A program made the translations under genes and the position numbers. Positions 38,625 through 47,236 of a stretch of 64,000 bases of DNA are shown here, in pieces (the stretch's first letter is position 1; each line of letters opens with the position of its first letter). Source of the DNA: DASQEH01 sp035633755 (GTDB lineage: Bacteria > Actinomycetota > Actinomycetes > Propionibacteriales > Nocardioidaceae); the NCBI GenBank assembly GCA_035633755.1, contig DASQEH010000080.1:1-64000 (forward strand). The letters run 5' to 3'. A model generated the notes under the pieces. The model searched no databases. It was given only the letters and a program-made list of their open reading frames with translations, and was not told the origin of the DNA.

Positions 38625-39488
38625 ATGGTTGACGGGATCGATGGCGCGCGGCACCTCCACTCGGGCAAGGTACGGGATCTGTACGAGCTCGACGGGGGCA
38701 CGCTGCTCATGGTGGCGTCGGACCGGATCTCTGCCTTCGACGTCGTGCTGGCGCCGACCATCCCCGACAAGGGGGAGATTCTCACCCGGATGTCGCTGTG
38801 GTGGTTCGACCAGCTGCGCGACCTGACTCCGAACCATGTGATCTCCACGAACGTGCCGGCCGCGGTCGCTGGGCGTGCGGTCATCTGTGAACGCCTCGAC
38901 ATGTTCCCCGTCGAGTGCGTGGCCCGTGGCTACCTCGCCGGCTCGGGATGGGGCGACTACCGCACCTCCGGCGCGATCTGCGGTGTCGACCTGCCCGGCG
39001 GCCTCGTGGAAGGGTCGCAGTTGCCGGCGCCCATCTTCACGCCCGCCACCAAGGCGGAGGCAGGGGAGCACGACCAGAACGTCTCGTACGCGGCCGTGGC
39101 GAGCGTGGTCGGTGCTGACACGGCTGCGTCCTTGCGGGCGCTCACCCTGCAGGTGTACGCCCGCGCCGACGCGACGGCTCGCGAGCGCGGCATCATCGTG
39201 GCCGATACCAAGCTCGAGTTCGGCCGACGTGCCGACGGGAGCATCGTCTTGGCGGACGAGGTGCTGACTCCGGACTCGTCTCGTTTCTGGCCGGCCGCGC
39301 GCTGGCAGCCGGGCGGCTCGCAGCCGTCGTACGACAAGCAGTATGTCCGCGACTGGCTGACCTCGGCCGAAGCGGGCTGGGACCGGGCGAGTGGTGCGCC
39401 GCCGCCGGAGCTGCCGGCGGAGGTCGTCGAGCGGACCCGGGCCACCTACGTCGAGGCATACGAGCGGCTCACGGGCCAGGCCTTCTGA
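38625..39488 (+). CDS. purC: Phosphoribosylaminoimidazole-succinocarboxamide synthase
   Basis: 287-residue SAICAR synthetase joining CAIR and aspartate. Family blocks: HSGKVRDLYELDGGTLLMVA, SDRISAFDVVLAPTIPDKG, FPVECVARGYLAGSGWGDY, IFTPATKAEAGEHDQN, and VADTKLEFGRR near the end. ATG 38625 has CAGGAT 6 nt upstream, a possible leaderless -10, with GGCAGG also usable as a ribosome site if a leader exists. Separated from purS by about 100 bp. Confidence 0.96.
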   Translation: MVDGIDGARHLHSGKVRDLYELDGGTLLMVASDRISAFDVVLAPTIPDKGEILTRMSLWWFDQLRDLTPNHVISTNVPAAVAGRAVICERLDMFPVECVARGYLAGSGWGDYRTSGAICGVDLPGGLVEGSQLPAPIFTPATKAEAGEHDQNVSYAAVASVVGADTAASLRALTLQVYARADATARERGIIVADTKLEFGRRADGSIVLADEVLTPDSSRFWPAARWQPGGSQPSYDKQYVRDWLTSAEAGWDRASGAPPPELPAEVVERTRATYVEAYERLTGQAF

Positions 39489-39591
39489 ACGGCGGGATGA
39501 CCGGCTGGAGCTCCGACGTCGGCGGAGGCGGGACGACGACCGCTTAGGATAGGACCGTTACCGCCGTCATGGTCGAGCCCGAGGAGCACAC

Positions 39592-39840
39592 GTGGCCCGC
39601 GTCGTCGTCGATGTGATGCTCAAGCCCGAGATCCTCGACCCTCAGGGCAAGGCGGTTCACGGAGCGCTTCCCCGGCTGGGTTTCAGCGGGGTCGTCGACG
39701 TCCGCCAGGGCAAGCGCTTCGAGCTCGAGCTCGAGGGGGTCCTCACCGACGAACGCCTGGCGCAGGTGCACGAGGCGGCCGCGACCCTGCTCAGCAACCC
39801 GGTCATCGAGGACTACACGGTCCGGGTGGAGGACCGATGA
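39592..39840 (+). CDS. purS: Phosphoribosylformylglycinamidine synthase subunit PurS
   Basis: 82-residue small subunit that bridges PurQ and PurL in the three-part FGAM synthetase. VMLKPEILDPQGKAVHGALP and VRQGKRFELELEG are typical PurS blocks. GTG start at 39592. TAGGAT at 39545-39550 is a plausible -10 box giving a leader of about 35 nt. The stop overlaps the purQ ATG (ATGA), so the two are translationally coupled. Confidence 0.95.
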   Translation: MARVVVDVMLKPEILDPQGKAVHGALPRLGFSGVVDVRQGKRFELELEGVLTDERLAQVHEAAATLLSNPVIEDYTVRVEDR

Positions 39841-40508
39841 GGGTCGGGGTCGTGTCCTTCCCGGGTTCCCTGGACGACGTGGACGCACGCCGGGCGGTGG
39901 CCATCGCCGGCGGTGAGCCGGTCGCTCTCTGGCACGCTGACAGTGACCTCCGCGGCGTGGATGCCGTGATCCTGCCCGGCGGCTTCTCCTATGGTGACTA
40001 CCTCCGGTGCGGAGCCATCGCCCGCTTCGCCCCGGTCATGACCGAGGTCGTCCGGGGCGCGCAGGCGGGACTGCCCGTGCTGGGGATCTGCAACGGCTTC
40101 CAGATCCTGTGCGAGTCGCACCTGTTGCCAGGCGCACTGGTGCGCAACACCTCCCAGAGGTTCGTCTGCCGTGACCAGCGCTTGCGGATCGAGAACGCCT
40201 CCACCGCCTGGACGTCTGGCTACACCTCCGGCGACGAGGTCACGATCGTGCTCAAGAACGGGGAGGGCAGCTACGTCGCCGATGACGGGACCCTCGCCAT
40301 GCTGGAGGCCGAGGGCCGGGTGGTCGCGCGGTACCTTGACGTGAATCCCAACGGGTCACTCAACGACATCGCCGGGATCACCAACGTGGGCGGCAACGTG
40401 GTGGGGCTGATGCCTCACCCTGAGCACGCGGTGGAGTCACTGTGCGGGCCGGGCACGGACGGGTTGGCGTTCTTCACGTCGGTACTGGCCTCGCTGGCCG
40501 TCGCCTGA
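39837..40508 (+). CDS. purQ: Phosphoribosylformylglycinamidine synthase glutaminase subunit PurQ
   Basis: 223-residue class I glutamine amidotransferase supplying ammonia to PurL. Nucleophile Cys85 lies in LGICNGFQILCE; the His/Glu of the triad lie in LMPHPEHAVE near the C-terminus; LPGGFSYGDYLRCGA forms the oxyanion region. The ATG overlaps purS by 4 nt. The last 94 nt are also coding on the other strand for the tail of the MFS protein. purL, its partner, is 2.6 kb away beyond two opposite-strand genes. Confidence 0.96.
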   Translation: MRVGVVSFPGSLDDVDARRAVAIAGGEPVALWHADSDLRGVDAVILPGGFSYGDYLRCGAIARFAPVMTEVVRGAQAGLPVLGICNGFQILCESHLLPGALVRNTSQRFVCRDQRLRIENASTAWTSGYTSGDEVTIVLKNGEGSYVADDGTLAMLEAEGRVVARYLDVNPNGSLNDIAGITNVGGNVVGLMPHPEHAVESLCGPGTDGLAFFTSVLASLAVA

Positions 40509-41785
40509 GGTCTGTCCCCGGTGCCACGGTTGGCCGCCGGTAGCGCCCGTTCGCCGGCGAAGGCCCACAGCACGACGACGCCGGCCAGCATGATCAGTCC
40601 CGCGGCCACGCTGAGCATGACGACCACACCGACGACTTCGGCGAAGATCCCGGCTGTGGCGGCCCCTAGCAGGCTCAACAAGCTTCCCGACGCACCGAGG
40701 GCGCCGTAGACCCGTCCGCGGTACGCGTCGGCGACGCCGCGCTGCACCATCGTCTCGACGCCGACCGAGGAGAAGACGGAGGAGACCCCGGTACTCGCAG
40801 CAACGGCCACGGCCAGCGTGATGAGTGGGACGTTGTACGAGATGAGGTTGGTCAGCCCCGCCACCAGGGATGCCCACCCGATCAGGTGCCGCGGGGACAG
40901 CGTCGCGCCGAAGTGCCCGACGACCAGCGTGCCGACGATCCCGCTCGCGGCATGCACGCTCATCAGCAGGGCGTAGATCTCGGGGCCGGCAAGCAGCTCG
41001 TCTCGTACCCAGGCGACGGTGAGGGGATCCAGCATCGTGCCGCCGAAGGTCATCAGACCCAGCACGGCGAAGATCGTGAACAGGATCCGGTCGCCGCGGA
41101 TCAGGCGCATGCCGCCGACCCACTCGCTCCAAAACCGCGCCCAGGCTGTCCGCGCCTGCTCACCCGCCGTCTCGTCAGCGGCGCCCAGAACGACCTGGTC
41201 CGCCCCGTCGCGCCGCGCCGGGCGGGCGCCGAGCGGCGCGATCAGGACGGCGGCGACGACGAACGTGGCGCAGTCCACCAGCACCACCTCGTGGAGCCCG
41301 AATGCGGCGAGCAGGACTCCACCGACAGGCACGCCGATCAGCCGGGCGAGCCGGTTGTTGAGGGCGTTGAGGGCATTTGCGGCCACCAGGTCGGCGTTGT
41401 CCACCAGTGACGGGAGGAGCGCACCCTCTGCCGGCACAGCGAAGGCCGCCACGGCCGACTGCACAGCAGCCACGACGAACACCACCCACAGCCACCCGTC
41501 GAGAGGCACGAGCAGCAACAACGCCACTGCCGCCGCTTGCAGGAGGTTGGAGATCACGAGCACGCGGGTACGGTCCCAGCGGTCGACGAAGACGCCGGCG
41601 ACGGTGCCGAGGACCACGTCCGGTGCGAGCTGGGCTGCGATCATCCCAGCCGTCGCGACCGTGGACTCGGTCTGCGCGTACACGAAGAAGGGCAGTGCGG
41701 CATGCAGGACGTAGTCACCCGCGACGGACACCAGACCGCCGGTCCAGAGCAGCGCGAAATCGCGGCGGCGCAGCAGCGCCAACAT
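40415..41785 (-). CDS. MFS transporter (exporter-like)
   Basis: About 456 residues with 10-12 hydrophobic helices. It begins MLALLRRRDFALLWTGGLVS, the start seen in many enterobactin-exporter/MFS_3-type proteins. DRWDRTRVLVISNLLQA is the MFS loop 2-3 signature. Substrate unknown. Start ATG 41785 or GTG 41791, six bases upstream. The hydrophobic core ends before about residue 425, and the last 31-32 polar residues are encoded antisense to the 3' end of purQ. Just downstream of the sigma-factor gene (gap 4-10 nt), so the two likely form an operon. Confidence 0.87.
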   Translation of the reverse strand: MLALLRRRDFALLWTGGLVSVAGDYVLHAALPFFVYAQTESTVATAGMIAAQLAPDVVLGTVAGVFVDRWDRTRVLVISNLLQAAAVALLLLVPLDGWLWVVFVVAAVQSAVAAFAVPAEGALLPSLVDNADLVAANALNALNNRLARLIGVPVGGVLLAAFGLHEVVLVDCATFVVAAVLIAPLGARPARRDGADQVVLGAADETAGEQARTAWARFWSEWVGGMRLIRGDRILFTIFAVLGLMTFGGTMLDPLTVAWVRDELLAGPEIYALLMSVHAASGIVGTLVVGHFGATLSPRHLIGWASLVAGLTNLISYNVPLITLAVAVAASTGVSSVFSSVGVETMVQRGVADAYRGRVYGALGASGSLLSLLGAATAGIFAEVVGVVVMLSVAAGLIMLAGVVVLWAFAGERALPAANRGTGDRPQATASEASTDVKNANPSVPGPHSDSTACSG

Positions 41786-41795
41786 GGCCACGTCG

Positions 41796-42941
41796 CTACA
41801 GGGTTCGGCTGCGGGCGCTGAGGATGCGTAACGTGTCAGGGGCGAAGGCCACCTCGACGCACTCCCGGCCCGCGACGTCCTGGTACCTCGCGGTGATAGG
41901 TCCTGACGGGGGCACTGCTGCTGGCAGGGCCCTCAGCCGGGGATGGCGTCGACGCAGGCCTCGACCAGCGGGAGTGGCCATGGCCAGCCCTCCCAGCGAC
42001 GACGACACCGCCTCGTTGCAGGCGGAGCACTCAGCCACGAGCCCGCGCTGCGTCAAGGCGTCGCCGCCCGCGCCGCGCCGGACATAGGGTGACATCGAGA
42101 CCGGCTGTCCACACCGCGTACAGGATGCTCTCCCCGACTCGCAGCCCGCGGCGAAGTAGGAATGAACCCAGTCGGCTGCTCGTGTGATCACCGTGCTGGG
42201 TCGAGCCGCGTCGCGCATCAGCCGGCCGAACACCGGGTTGTCCAAGCGGAACTGCGAGGAGATGGAGCCCTGGTCGCAGCCACCGCAGCGCAAGGCGATG
42301 GTGGACAGCGCCGGATGGCGCCGGATCGCCAGTCGGTGCTGCCCGCAGTCGGTGCACCAGACGGAGGTCTGCCTCCAGTCGTTGTCGGGGAGTGCGGCCA
42401 GGCCGTAGGCATCACTGGAGTCGCGAAGCTCCGTCTCCAACACCTTGCGGAGCACGACCTTGCCGCGGCTTATCCGCATCGACACGGCGTCGGGTGACAG
42501 GCCCATCGCCGCCCCGATGCGTGTGCACGAGGCCTCGTGCACATAACGGTGGATCAGAACATCGCGAGTCTGCGGAGGGAGGAGGCCGAGCGCCCGGTCA
42601 AGAAGGTCGGCGAGCTCGGCCCGTTCCAGCTCCATCTCGACCTCGTGCGGCGGGCCCGCGACGTCCACCTCGTCCAACGGGGCACGTCGGACCGAGTCCC
42701 GAGCGGCTCGCCGAGCCCCGCGCCGGCAGACGTGGCGAGCGATGGCGTTCAACCAGCGGTCGGCCCCATCGATGTCGCTGAGCTTGTGGAGGTTGCGCCA
42801 GGCCTCGATCAACGTCTCCTGGGCCAGGTCCTCGGCGGCCTGGGGATCCCCGGTGATCGAGGTGCAGACCGCGACCAGCCGCTGACGTGTTCGCTCGTCG
42901 GGGAACCAGGACGTCGTCGTGGTCGCGGGCGTCTGTGTCAC
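41796..42941 (-). CDS. ECF-like RNA polymerase sigma factor with C-terminal double zinc ribbon
   Basis: 381 residues. Region 2 at about 20-80 (DPQAAEDLAQETLIEAWRNL, then DRWLNAIARHVC) and region 4 at about 110-170 (LLPPQTRDVLIHRYVHEA, IGAAMGLSPDAVSMRISRGK) are those of ECF sigma factors. Unusually, about 200 more residues follow, with four CxxC pairs: Cys196/199 with Cys219/222, and Cys274/277 with Cys305/308, each set spaced like a zinc ribbon. Start: GAGGAG 5 nt before GTG 42941, preferred over TTG 42965. No anti-sigma gene is adjacent; the ribbons may sense metal or redox, or contact RNA polymerase (inference). Upstream of the MFS gene. Confidence 0.85.
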   Translation of the reverse strand: MTQTPATTTTSWFPDERTRQRLVAVCTSITGDPQAAEDLAQETLIEAWRNLHKLSDIDGADRWLNAIARHVCRRGARRAARDSVRRAPLDEVDVAGPPHEVEMELERAELADLLDRALGLLPPQTRDVLIHRYVHEASCTRIGAAMGLSPDAVSMRISRGKVVLRKVLETELRDSSDAYGLAALPDNDWRQTSVWCTDCGQHRLAIRRHPALSTIALRCGGCDQGSISSQFRLDNPVFGRLMRDAARPSTVITRAADWVHSYFAAGCESGRASCTRCGQPVSMSPYVRRGAGGDALTQRGLVAECSACNEAVSSSLGGLAMATPAGRGLRRRHPRLRALPAAVPPSGPITARYQDVAGRECVEVAFAPDTLRILSARSRTL

Positions 42942-43122
42942 CGGGGTCTCCTCGTGTGTTGGCAACCTCTACCGGCATATCGCCGGGAGAGGTCGAGATC
43001 CAACGCGCTTGGCCAACCTATTTCAGTCGCGGACGCAAACGTCGGGGCACTGGTGCCGGACGGGTAGCGTTGCGTGCGTCGACAGCTCACTTCGGCCCCT
43101 CCGACCATCGGGAGCTCGCACG

Positions 43123-45402
43123 GTGACCGCTCCACGCTCACTCGATACCGTCCGCACAGCCCATGCCACACCCGACGCAGCCCAGCCATGGGCCGAGCTC
43201 GGGCTGCGACGCGACGAGTACTCCCGCCTGCACGGCATCCTCGGGCGGCGGCCGACGGCGTCCGAGCTTGCGATGTACTCGGTCATGTGGAGCGAGCACT
43301 GCTCCTACAAGTCGAGCAAGGTGCATCTGCGGCAGTTCGGGGACAGCCTCACCGACTCGATGCGCGAGCACCTGATGGTGGGCATCGGCGAGAACGCCGG
43401 CGTGGTGGACATCGGGTCGGGGTACGCCGTGACCTTCAAGGTGGAGTCGCACAACCACCCCTCGTTCGTCGAGCCGTACCAGGGGGCCGCGACAGGCGTC
43501 GGCGGCATCGTGCGCGACATCTTGGCAATGGGTGCGCGACCGGTGGCGGTCATGGACCCGCTGCGGTTCGGGCCCTTGGAGGCGGACGACACCCGCCGGG
43601 TGCTGCCGGGGATCGTGGCCGGGGTCGGCGGCTACGGCAACTGCCTCGGGTTGCCGAACATCGGCGGCGAGGTGGTCTTCGACAGCTCCTATGCCGGCAA
43701 CCCGCTGGTGAACGCGTTGTGTGTCGGAGTCATGCGGCATGAGCAGATCCACCTCGCCAAGGCGTCCGGCGAGGGCAACCTGGTCATCTTGTACGGGGCA
43801 CGCACCGGTGGCGACGGTATCGGCGGCGTCTCCGTGCTGGCGTCGGAGACGTTCGACGCGGGCGGGCCGACGAAGCGTCCCAGCGTGCAGGTCGGCGACC
43901 CGTTCATGGAGAAGCTCCTCATCGAGTGCACCCTCGAGCTGTTCGCCGCGGGCCTCGTCGCGGGCATCCAGGACCTCGGCGGCGCTGGCCTGTCCTGCGC
44001 GACCTCGGAGCTCGCCAGTGCGGGTGACGGCGGCATGCACGTATGGCTCGACCGGGTTCCCCTGCGGGACGCCTCGCTTGCGCCCGAAGAGATCCTGATG
44101 AGCGAGTCCCAGGAGCGGATGATGGCTGTGGTCGAGCCGTCTGATGTCGCTGCCTTCCTCGACATATGCCGGCGATGGGACGTCGAGGCCACGGTCATCG
44201 GAGAGGTCAGCTCGACGGGTCGCCTCGTCGTCGACTGGCAGGGCGAGACGGTGGTCGACGTTCCTCCGCGGACCGTTGCCCACGACGGGCCGGTCTACGA
44301 GCGCCCCTATGCCCGACCGGCGTGGCAGGACGCCCTGCAGGCCGACTCCTCGACGCGCCTGGCCCGGCCGCGTACTGGCGACGAGCTTCGCTCCACCTTG
44401 CTCACGATGGTCGCGTCGCCGAACCTCTGCGACAGGTCCTGGGTGACCGACCAGTACGACCGCTACGTCCGGGGAAACACGGTGCTGGCACAGCCCGAGG
44501 ACTCCGGCGTACTGCGCATCGACGAGGAGTCCGGCCTCGGAGTGGCGCTCTCGACCGACTGCAACGGCCGGTTCTCGCAGCTCGATCCGTTCGTAGGGGC
44601 GCAGCTGTCCCTGGCCGAGGCCTACCGCAACGTGGCGACGACGGGCGCTCGGCCGCTGGCTGTGACGGACTGCCTCAACTTCGGCTCACCGGAGGACCCC
44701 GATGTGATGTGGCAGTTCGCCGAGGCGACGCGCGGCCTGGCGGAGGGATGCCGCGCACTCGGTATCCCGGTCACCGGCGGCAACGTGAGCTTCTACAACT
44801 CGACAGGCGACACGGCCATCTTGCCCACGCCTGTCGTCGGTGTCCTCGGCGTCCTCGACGACGTTCGACGCCGCACTCCGATGGGTTTCGCCGCCGAGGG
44901 CAGGTCGGTCTACCTGGTGGGCTCCACGCAGGACGAGCTCGATGGCTCCGAGTGGGCGCGGGTGGTGCACGGCCATCTTGGCGGGACGCCACCACACGTG
45001 GACCTGGCTCGAGAGCAACGCCTGGCCAGTGTCATGGTCAGTGCATCCCACCAGGGTTGTGTCGAGGCGGCGCACGACCTGTCCGAAGGCGGGCTCGCGC
45101 AGGCGCTCGTCGAGTGCTGCTTGCGCTACGGCGTCGGCGCCCACGTTCGGCTACCCGAAGGCGAGGACCCGTTCGTCGCTCTCTTCAGTGAGTCGGCCGG
45201 TCGCGTTCTGGCTGCGGTCGCGGCCCACGAGGAGCCCGCATTCGTTGCACTGTGCGCCGGCGAGGATCTACCCGTTGTCCGGATCGGCCGGACGCTCGGT
45301 CGGGGCACTGACGCGGCTTTGGAGGTGGCCGGGTGCTTCCAGGTGCCGCTGGCCGAGCTCCGGCGGGCCTGGAGCGCCACGTTGCCGGACGCCTTCGGGT
45401 GA
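43123..45402 (+). CDS. purL: Phosphoribosylformylglycinamidine synthase subunit PurL
   Basis: 759-residue small-type PurL, the ATP-dependent synthase partner of PurS and PurQ. MYSVMWSEHCSYKSSKVHLR, VVFKVESHNHPSF-type sequence (TFKVESHNHPSFVEPYQG), GVGGYGNCLGLPNIGGEV, ARTGGDGIGG and VTGGNVSFYN mark the AIRS-like fold. GTG 43123 has GGGAG 8 nt upstream. TAGCGT 43065-43070 is a possible -10 box. The frame is open upstream into the divergent sigma-factor leader, but homology starts here. Confidence 0.97.
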   Translation: MTAPRSLDTVRTAHATPDAAQPWAELGLRRDEYSRLHGILGRRPTASELAMYSVMWSEHCSYKSSKVHLRQFGDSLTDSMREHLMVGIGENAGVVDIGSGYAVTFKVESHNHPSFVEPYQGAATGVGGIVRDILAMGARPVAVMDPLRFGPLEADDTRRVLPGIVAGVGGYGNCLGLPNIGGEVVFDSSYAGNPLVNALCVGVMRHEQIHLAKASGEGNLVILYGARTGGDGIGGVSVLASETFDAGGPTKRPSVQVGDPFMEKLLIECTLELFAAGLVAGIQDLGGAGLSCATSELASAGDGGMHVWLDRVPLRDASLAPEEILMSESQERMMAVVEPSDVAAFLDICRRWDVEATVIGEVSSTGRLVVDWQGETVVDVPPRTVAHDGPVYERPYARPAWQDALQADSSTRLARPRTGDELRSTLLTMVASPNLCDRSWVTDQYDRYVRGNTVLAQPEDSGVLRIDEESGLGVALSTDCNGRFSQLDPFVGAQLSLAEAYRNVATTGARPLAVTDCLNFGSPEDPDVMWQFAEATRGLAEGCRALGIPVTGGNVSFYNSTGDTAILPTPVVGVLGVLDDVRRRTPMGFAAEGRSVYLVGSTQDELDGSEWARVVHGHLGGTPPHVDLAREQRLASVMVSASHQGCVEAAHDLSEGGLAQALVECCLRYGVGAHVRLPEGEDPFVALFSESAGRVLAAVAAHEEPAFVALCAGEDLPVVRIGRTLGRGTDAALEVAGCFQVPLAELRRAWSATLPDAFG

Positions 45403-45430
45403 TCCGAAGGCTCCCGCGTACCGCCCTCGT

Positions 45431-45456
45431 CGGCCGACGCGCTCGGCCGTCGGCCG
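45431..45456. terminator. Hairpin between purL and the sterol-carrier gene
   Basis: CGGCCGAC, 10-nt loop, GTCGGCCG: a perfect 8-bp GC stem 29 nt after the purL stop, followed by TTAGG, which is part of the next gene's -10 box. Probable purL terminator; no long T-run. Confidence 0.45.
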
Positions 45457-45469
45457 TTAGGCTCGACCG

Positions 45470-45844
45470 ATGCCTGCGCGTCTACGGCCGCTCCCGGCCG
45501 CCGATCTCGCCGAGGTGCTGAGGCGCCTGGACACCGCCGGCGGTGGTCGCGCCCCGGCACTCGTGGACGACGAGCGCCTGGCGGTCAAGCACTTCCTCGC
45601 CGTGTTGGCCTCCCGACATCCCGGCAAGAGCGTGGAGGTCCGCGTGCCTCCCTATGCCGCGGTTCAGTGCGTAACCGGTGCGCGACACACCCGGGGTACC
45701 CCGCCGGCTGTGGTGGAGACCGACGCCACCACGTGGCTCGCCCTGGCTCGCGGTGAGATGACGTTCGCGGAGGCGGTGGCGGCTGGCACGGTACGGGCGT
45801 CGGGAGAACGCTCCGACCTGAGCGAGCAGCTGCCCCTGCTGTGA
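45470..45844 (+). CDS. Sterol-carrier family protein
   Basis: 124 residues matching the small SCP2-like family found next to pur genes in actinobacteria, including between purL and purF in Mycobacterium. Features: LAVKHFLAVLASRHPGKSVE, VRVPPYAAVQCV and VVETDATTWLALARGEMTF, the last typical of the SCP2 helical end. SCP2 folds bind hydrophobic ligands; no function is established for this family. TAGGCT (45458-45463) ends 6 nt before the ATG, so transcription is probably leaderless and separate from purL. Confidence 0.82.
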   Translation: MPARLRPLPAADLAEVLRRLDTAGGGRAPALVDDERLAVKHFLAVLASRHPGKSVEVRVPPYAAVQCVTGARHTRGTPPAVVETDATTWLALARGEMTFAEAVAAGTVRASGERSDLSEQLPLL

Positions 45845-45866
45845 ACCCCGGCAGTAGGGTTCCGCC

Positions 45867-47207
45867 ATGCCTGACCTGAGAGCCGCCGTGGCTGCGGCGA
45901 TGCCAAGCGTCTATCGCGACCTCGAGGCGCTGGTCCGGATCGAGTCCGTGAGCGCCGACCCGGCCCGGCATTCGCAGGTGACACAGTCGGCGGCGGCGAC
46001 GGCAGAGCTCTTCGGTGCCGAAGGCTTCGAGGTCGACATCGTGGCTGAGGGCGGAATGCCTGCGGTCATCGCCAGGAAGCCGGCGCCACCAGGTGCCCCC
46101 ACGGTGTTGCTCTACGCCCACCACGACGTCCAGCCTGAGGGGGACCACGAGGCGTGGGAGTCCCCACCGTTCGAGCCGACGCGGCGGCAGGCGCGCCTGT
46201 TCGGCCGTGGTGCTGCCGACGACAAGGCAGGTATCGCCGCCCATCTGGCCGCCGTCCGCGCTCACGGCGACAGCCTTCCCGTCGGCGTGACCGTCTTCGT
46301 CGAAGGCGAGGAGGAGATTGGCTCGCCCAGCCTCAGCCGGCTGCTGGCCGACCACCGCGACAAGCTCGACAGCGACGTCATCGTGATCGCCGACTCGACC
46401 AACTGGGACATCGGCACCCCGGCGCTGACGACGTCGCTGCGCGGTCTCGTGGACTGCCTCGTCGAGGTGCGCACGCTCGACCATGCGGTGCACTCGGGCA
46501 TGTGGGGCGGTGTCGTCCCCGATGCCGTCACGGCGCTGTGCCGGCTGATCGCGACACTGCACGACGACGAGGGCAACGTCGCCGTCGAGGGCCTGGCCAC
46601 CGGCGCGGCCGCCGATCTCACCTATCCGGAGGACCGGTTGCGGGCCGAAGCCGGCGTGATCGACGGCGTCCAGCTGATCGGCTCCGGCACCCTTGTCGAC
46701 CGGCTCTGGACCCGGCCCGCGATCGCCGTCATCGGGTTCGACGCCACGCGTGTCGTCGATGCGAGCAACACCTTGCTGCCAGTGGCTCGCGCCCAGATCA
46801 GCCTTCGGATCAGCCCGTCGGACGACGCCGAGGCCGCCTTCGTCAAGCTGCGTGACCACCTCACCAGCCACGCACCGTGGGGGGCCCAGGTGTCCGTCCG
46901 CGCCGGAGACCTGGGCCGGCCGTTCGCGATCGACGCCGAGGGGCCGGCCTATGACGCGGCGCGCGAGGCGTTCCGCGACGCATGGGACGGGACGGCACCG
47001 GTCGACATCGGCGTGGGTGGTTCCATCCCGTTCATCGCTGAGTTCGCGGACATCTTCCCGGACGCATCCATCCTCGTGACGGGTGTCGAGGACCCCGACA
47101 CGCGGGCGCACGGCGCCAACGAGGGCCTGCATCTGGCCGAGTTCGAGCGCGTGTGCCTGGCGGAGGCACTCCTGCTGGAGAGGCTGGCCCGGCTCGGCGG
47201 CAGATGA
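45867..47207 (+). CDS. M20-family dipeptidase
   Basis: 446-residue cytosolic zinc peptidase of the carnosinase/PepV-like branch. VLLYAHHDVQPEGD holds the first metal His and catalytic Asp; FGRGAADDKAGI the bridging Asp; FVEGEEEIGSPS the catalytic Glu pair; LDHAVHSGMWGG the dimer-domain His. Likely cleaves dipeptides or other small amide substrates. ATG 45867 is preceded by TAGGGT and a 6-nt gap, a leaderless promoter. Lies 22 nt after the sterol-carrier gene but has its own promoter. Confidence 0.92.
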   Translation: MPDLRAAVAAAMPSVYRDLEALVRIESVSADPARHSQVTQSAAATAELFGAEGFEVDIVAEGGMPAVIARKPAPPGAPTVLLYAHHDVQPEGDHEAWESPPFEPTRRQARLFGRGAADDKAGIAAHLAAVRAHGDSLPVGVTVFVEGEEEIGSPSLSRLLADHRDKLDSDVIVIADSTNWDIGTPALTTSLRGLVDCLVEVRTLDHAVHSGMWGGVVPDAVTALCRLIATLHDDEGNVAVEGLATGAAADLTYPEDRLRAEAGVIDGVQLIGSGTLVDRLWTRPAIAVIGFDATRVVDASNTLLPVARAQISLRISPSDDAEAAFVKLRDHLTSHAPWGAQVSVRAGDLGRPFAIDAEGPAYDAAREAFRDAWDGTAPVDIGVGGSIPFIAEFADIFPDASILVTGVEDPDTRAHGANEGLHLAEFERVCLAEALLLERLARLGGR

Positions 47208-47236
47208 CGAGGTGGTTGCGGGCGTAGCATGAACGG

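Noticed and set aside
38502..39071. 190 extra N-terminal codons for the FAD oxidoreductase
   Set aside because: They precede the dinucleotide-binding fold, have no similarity to the family and run antisense through purC. The fold begins at ATG 38501.
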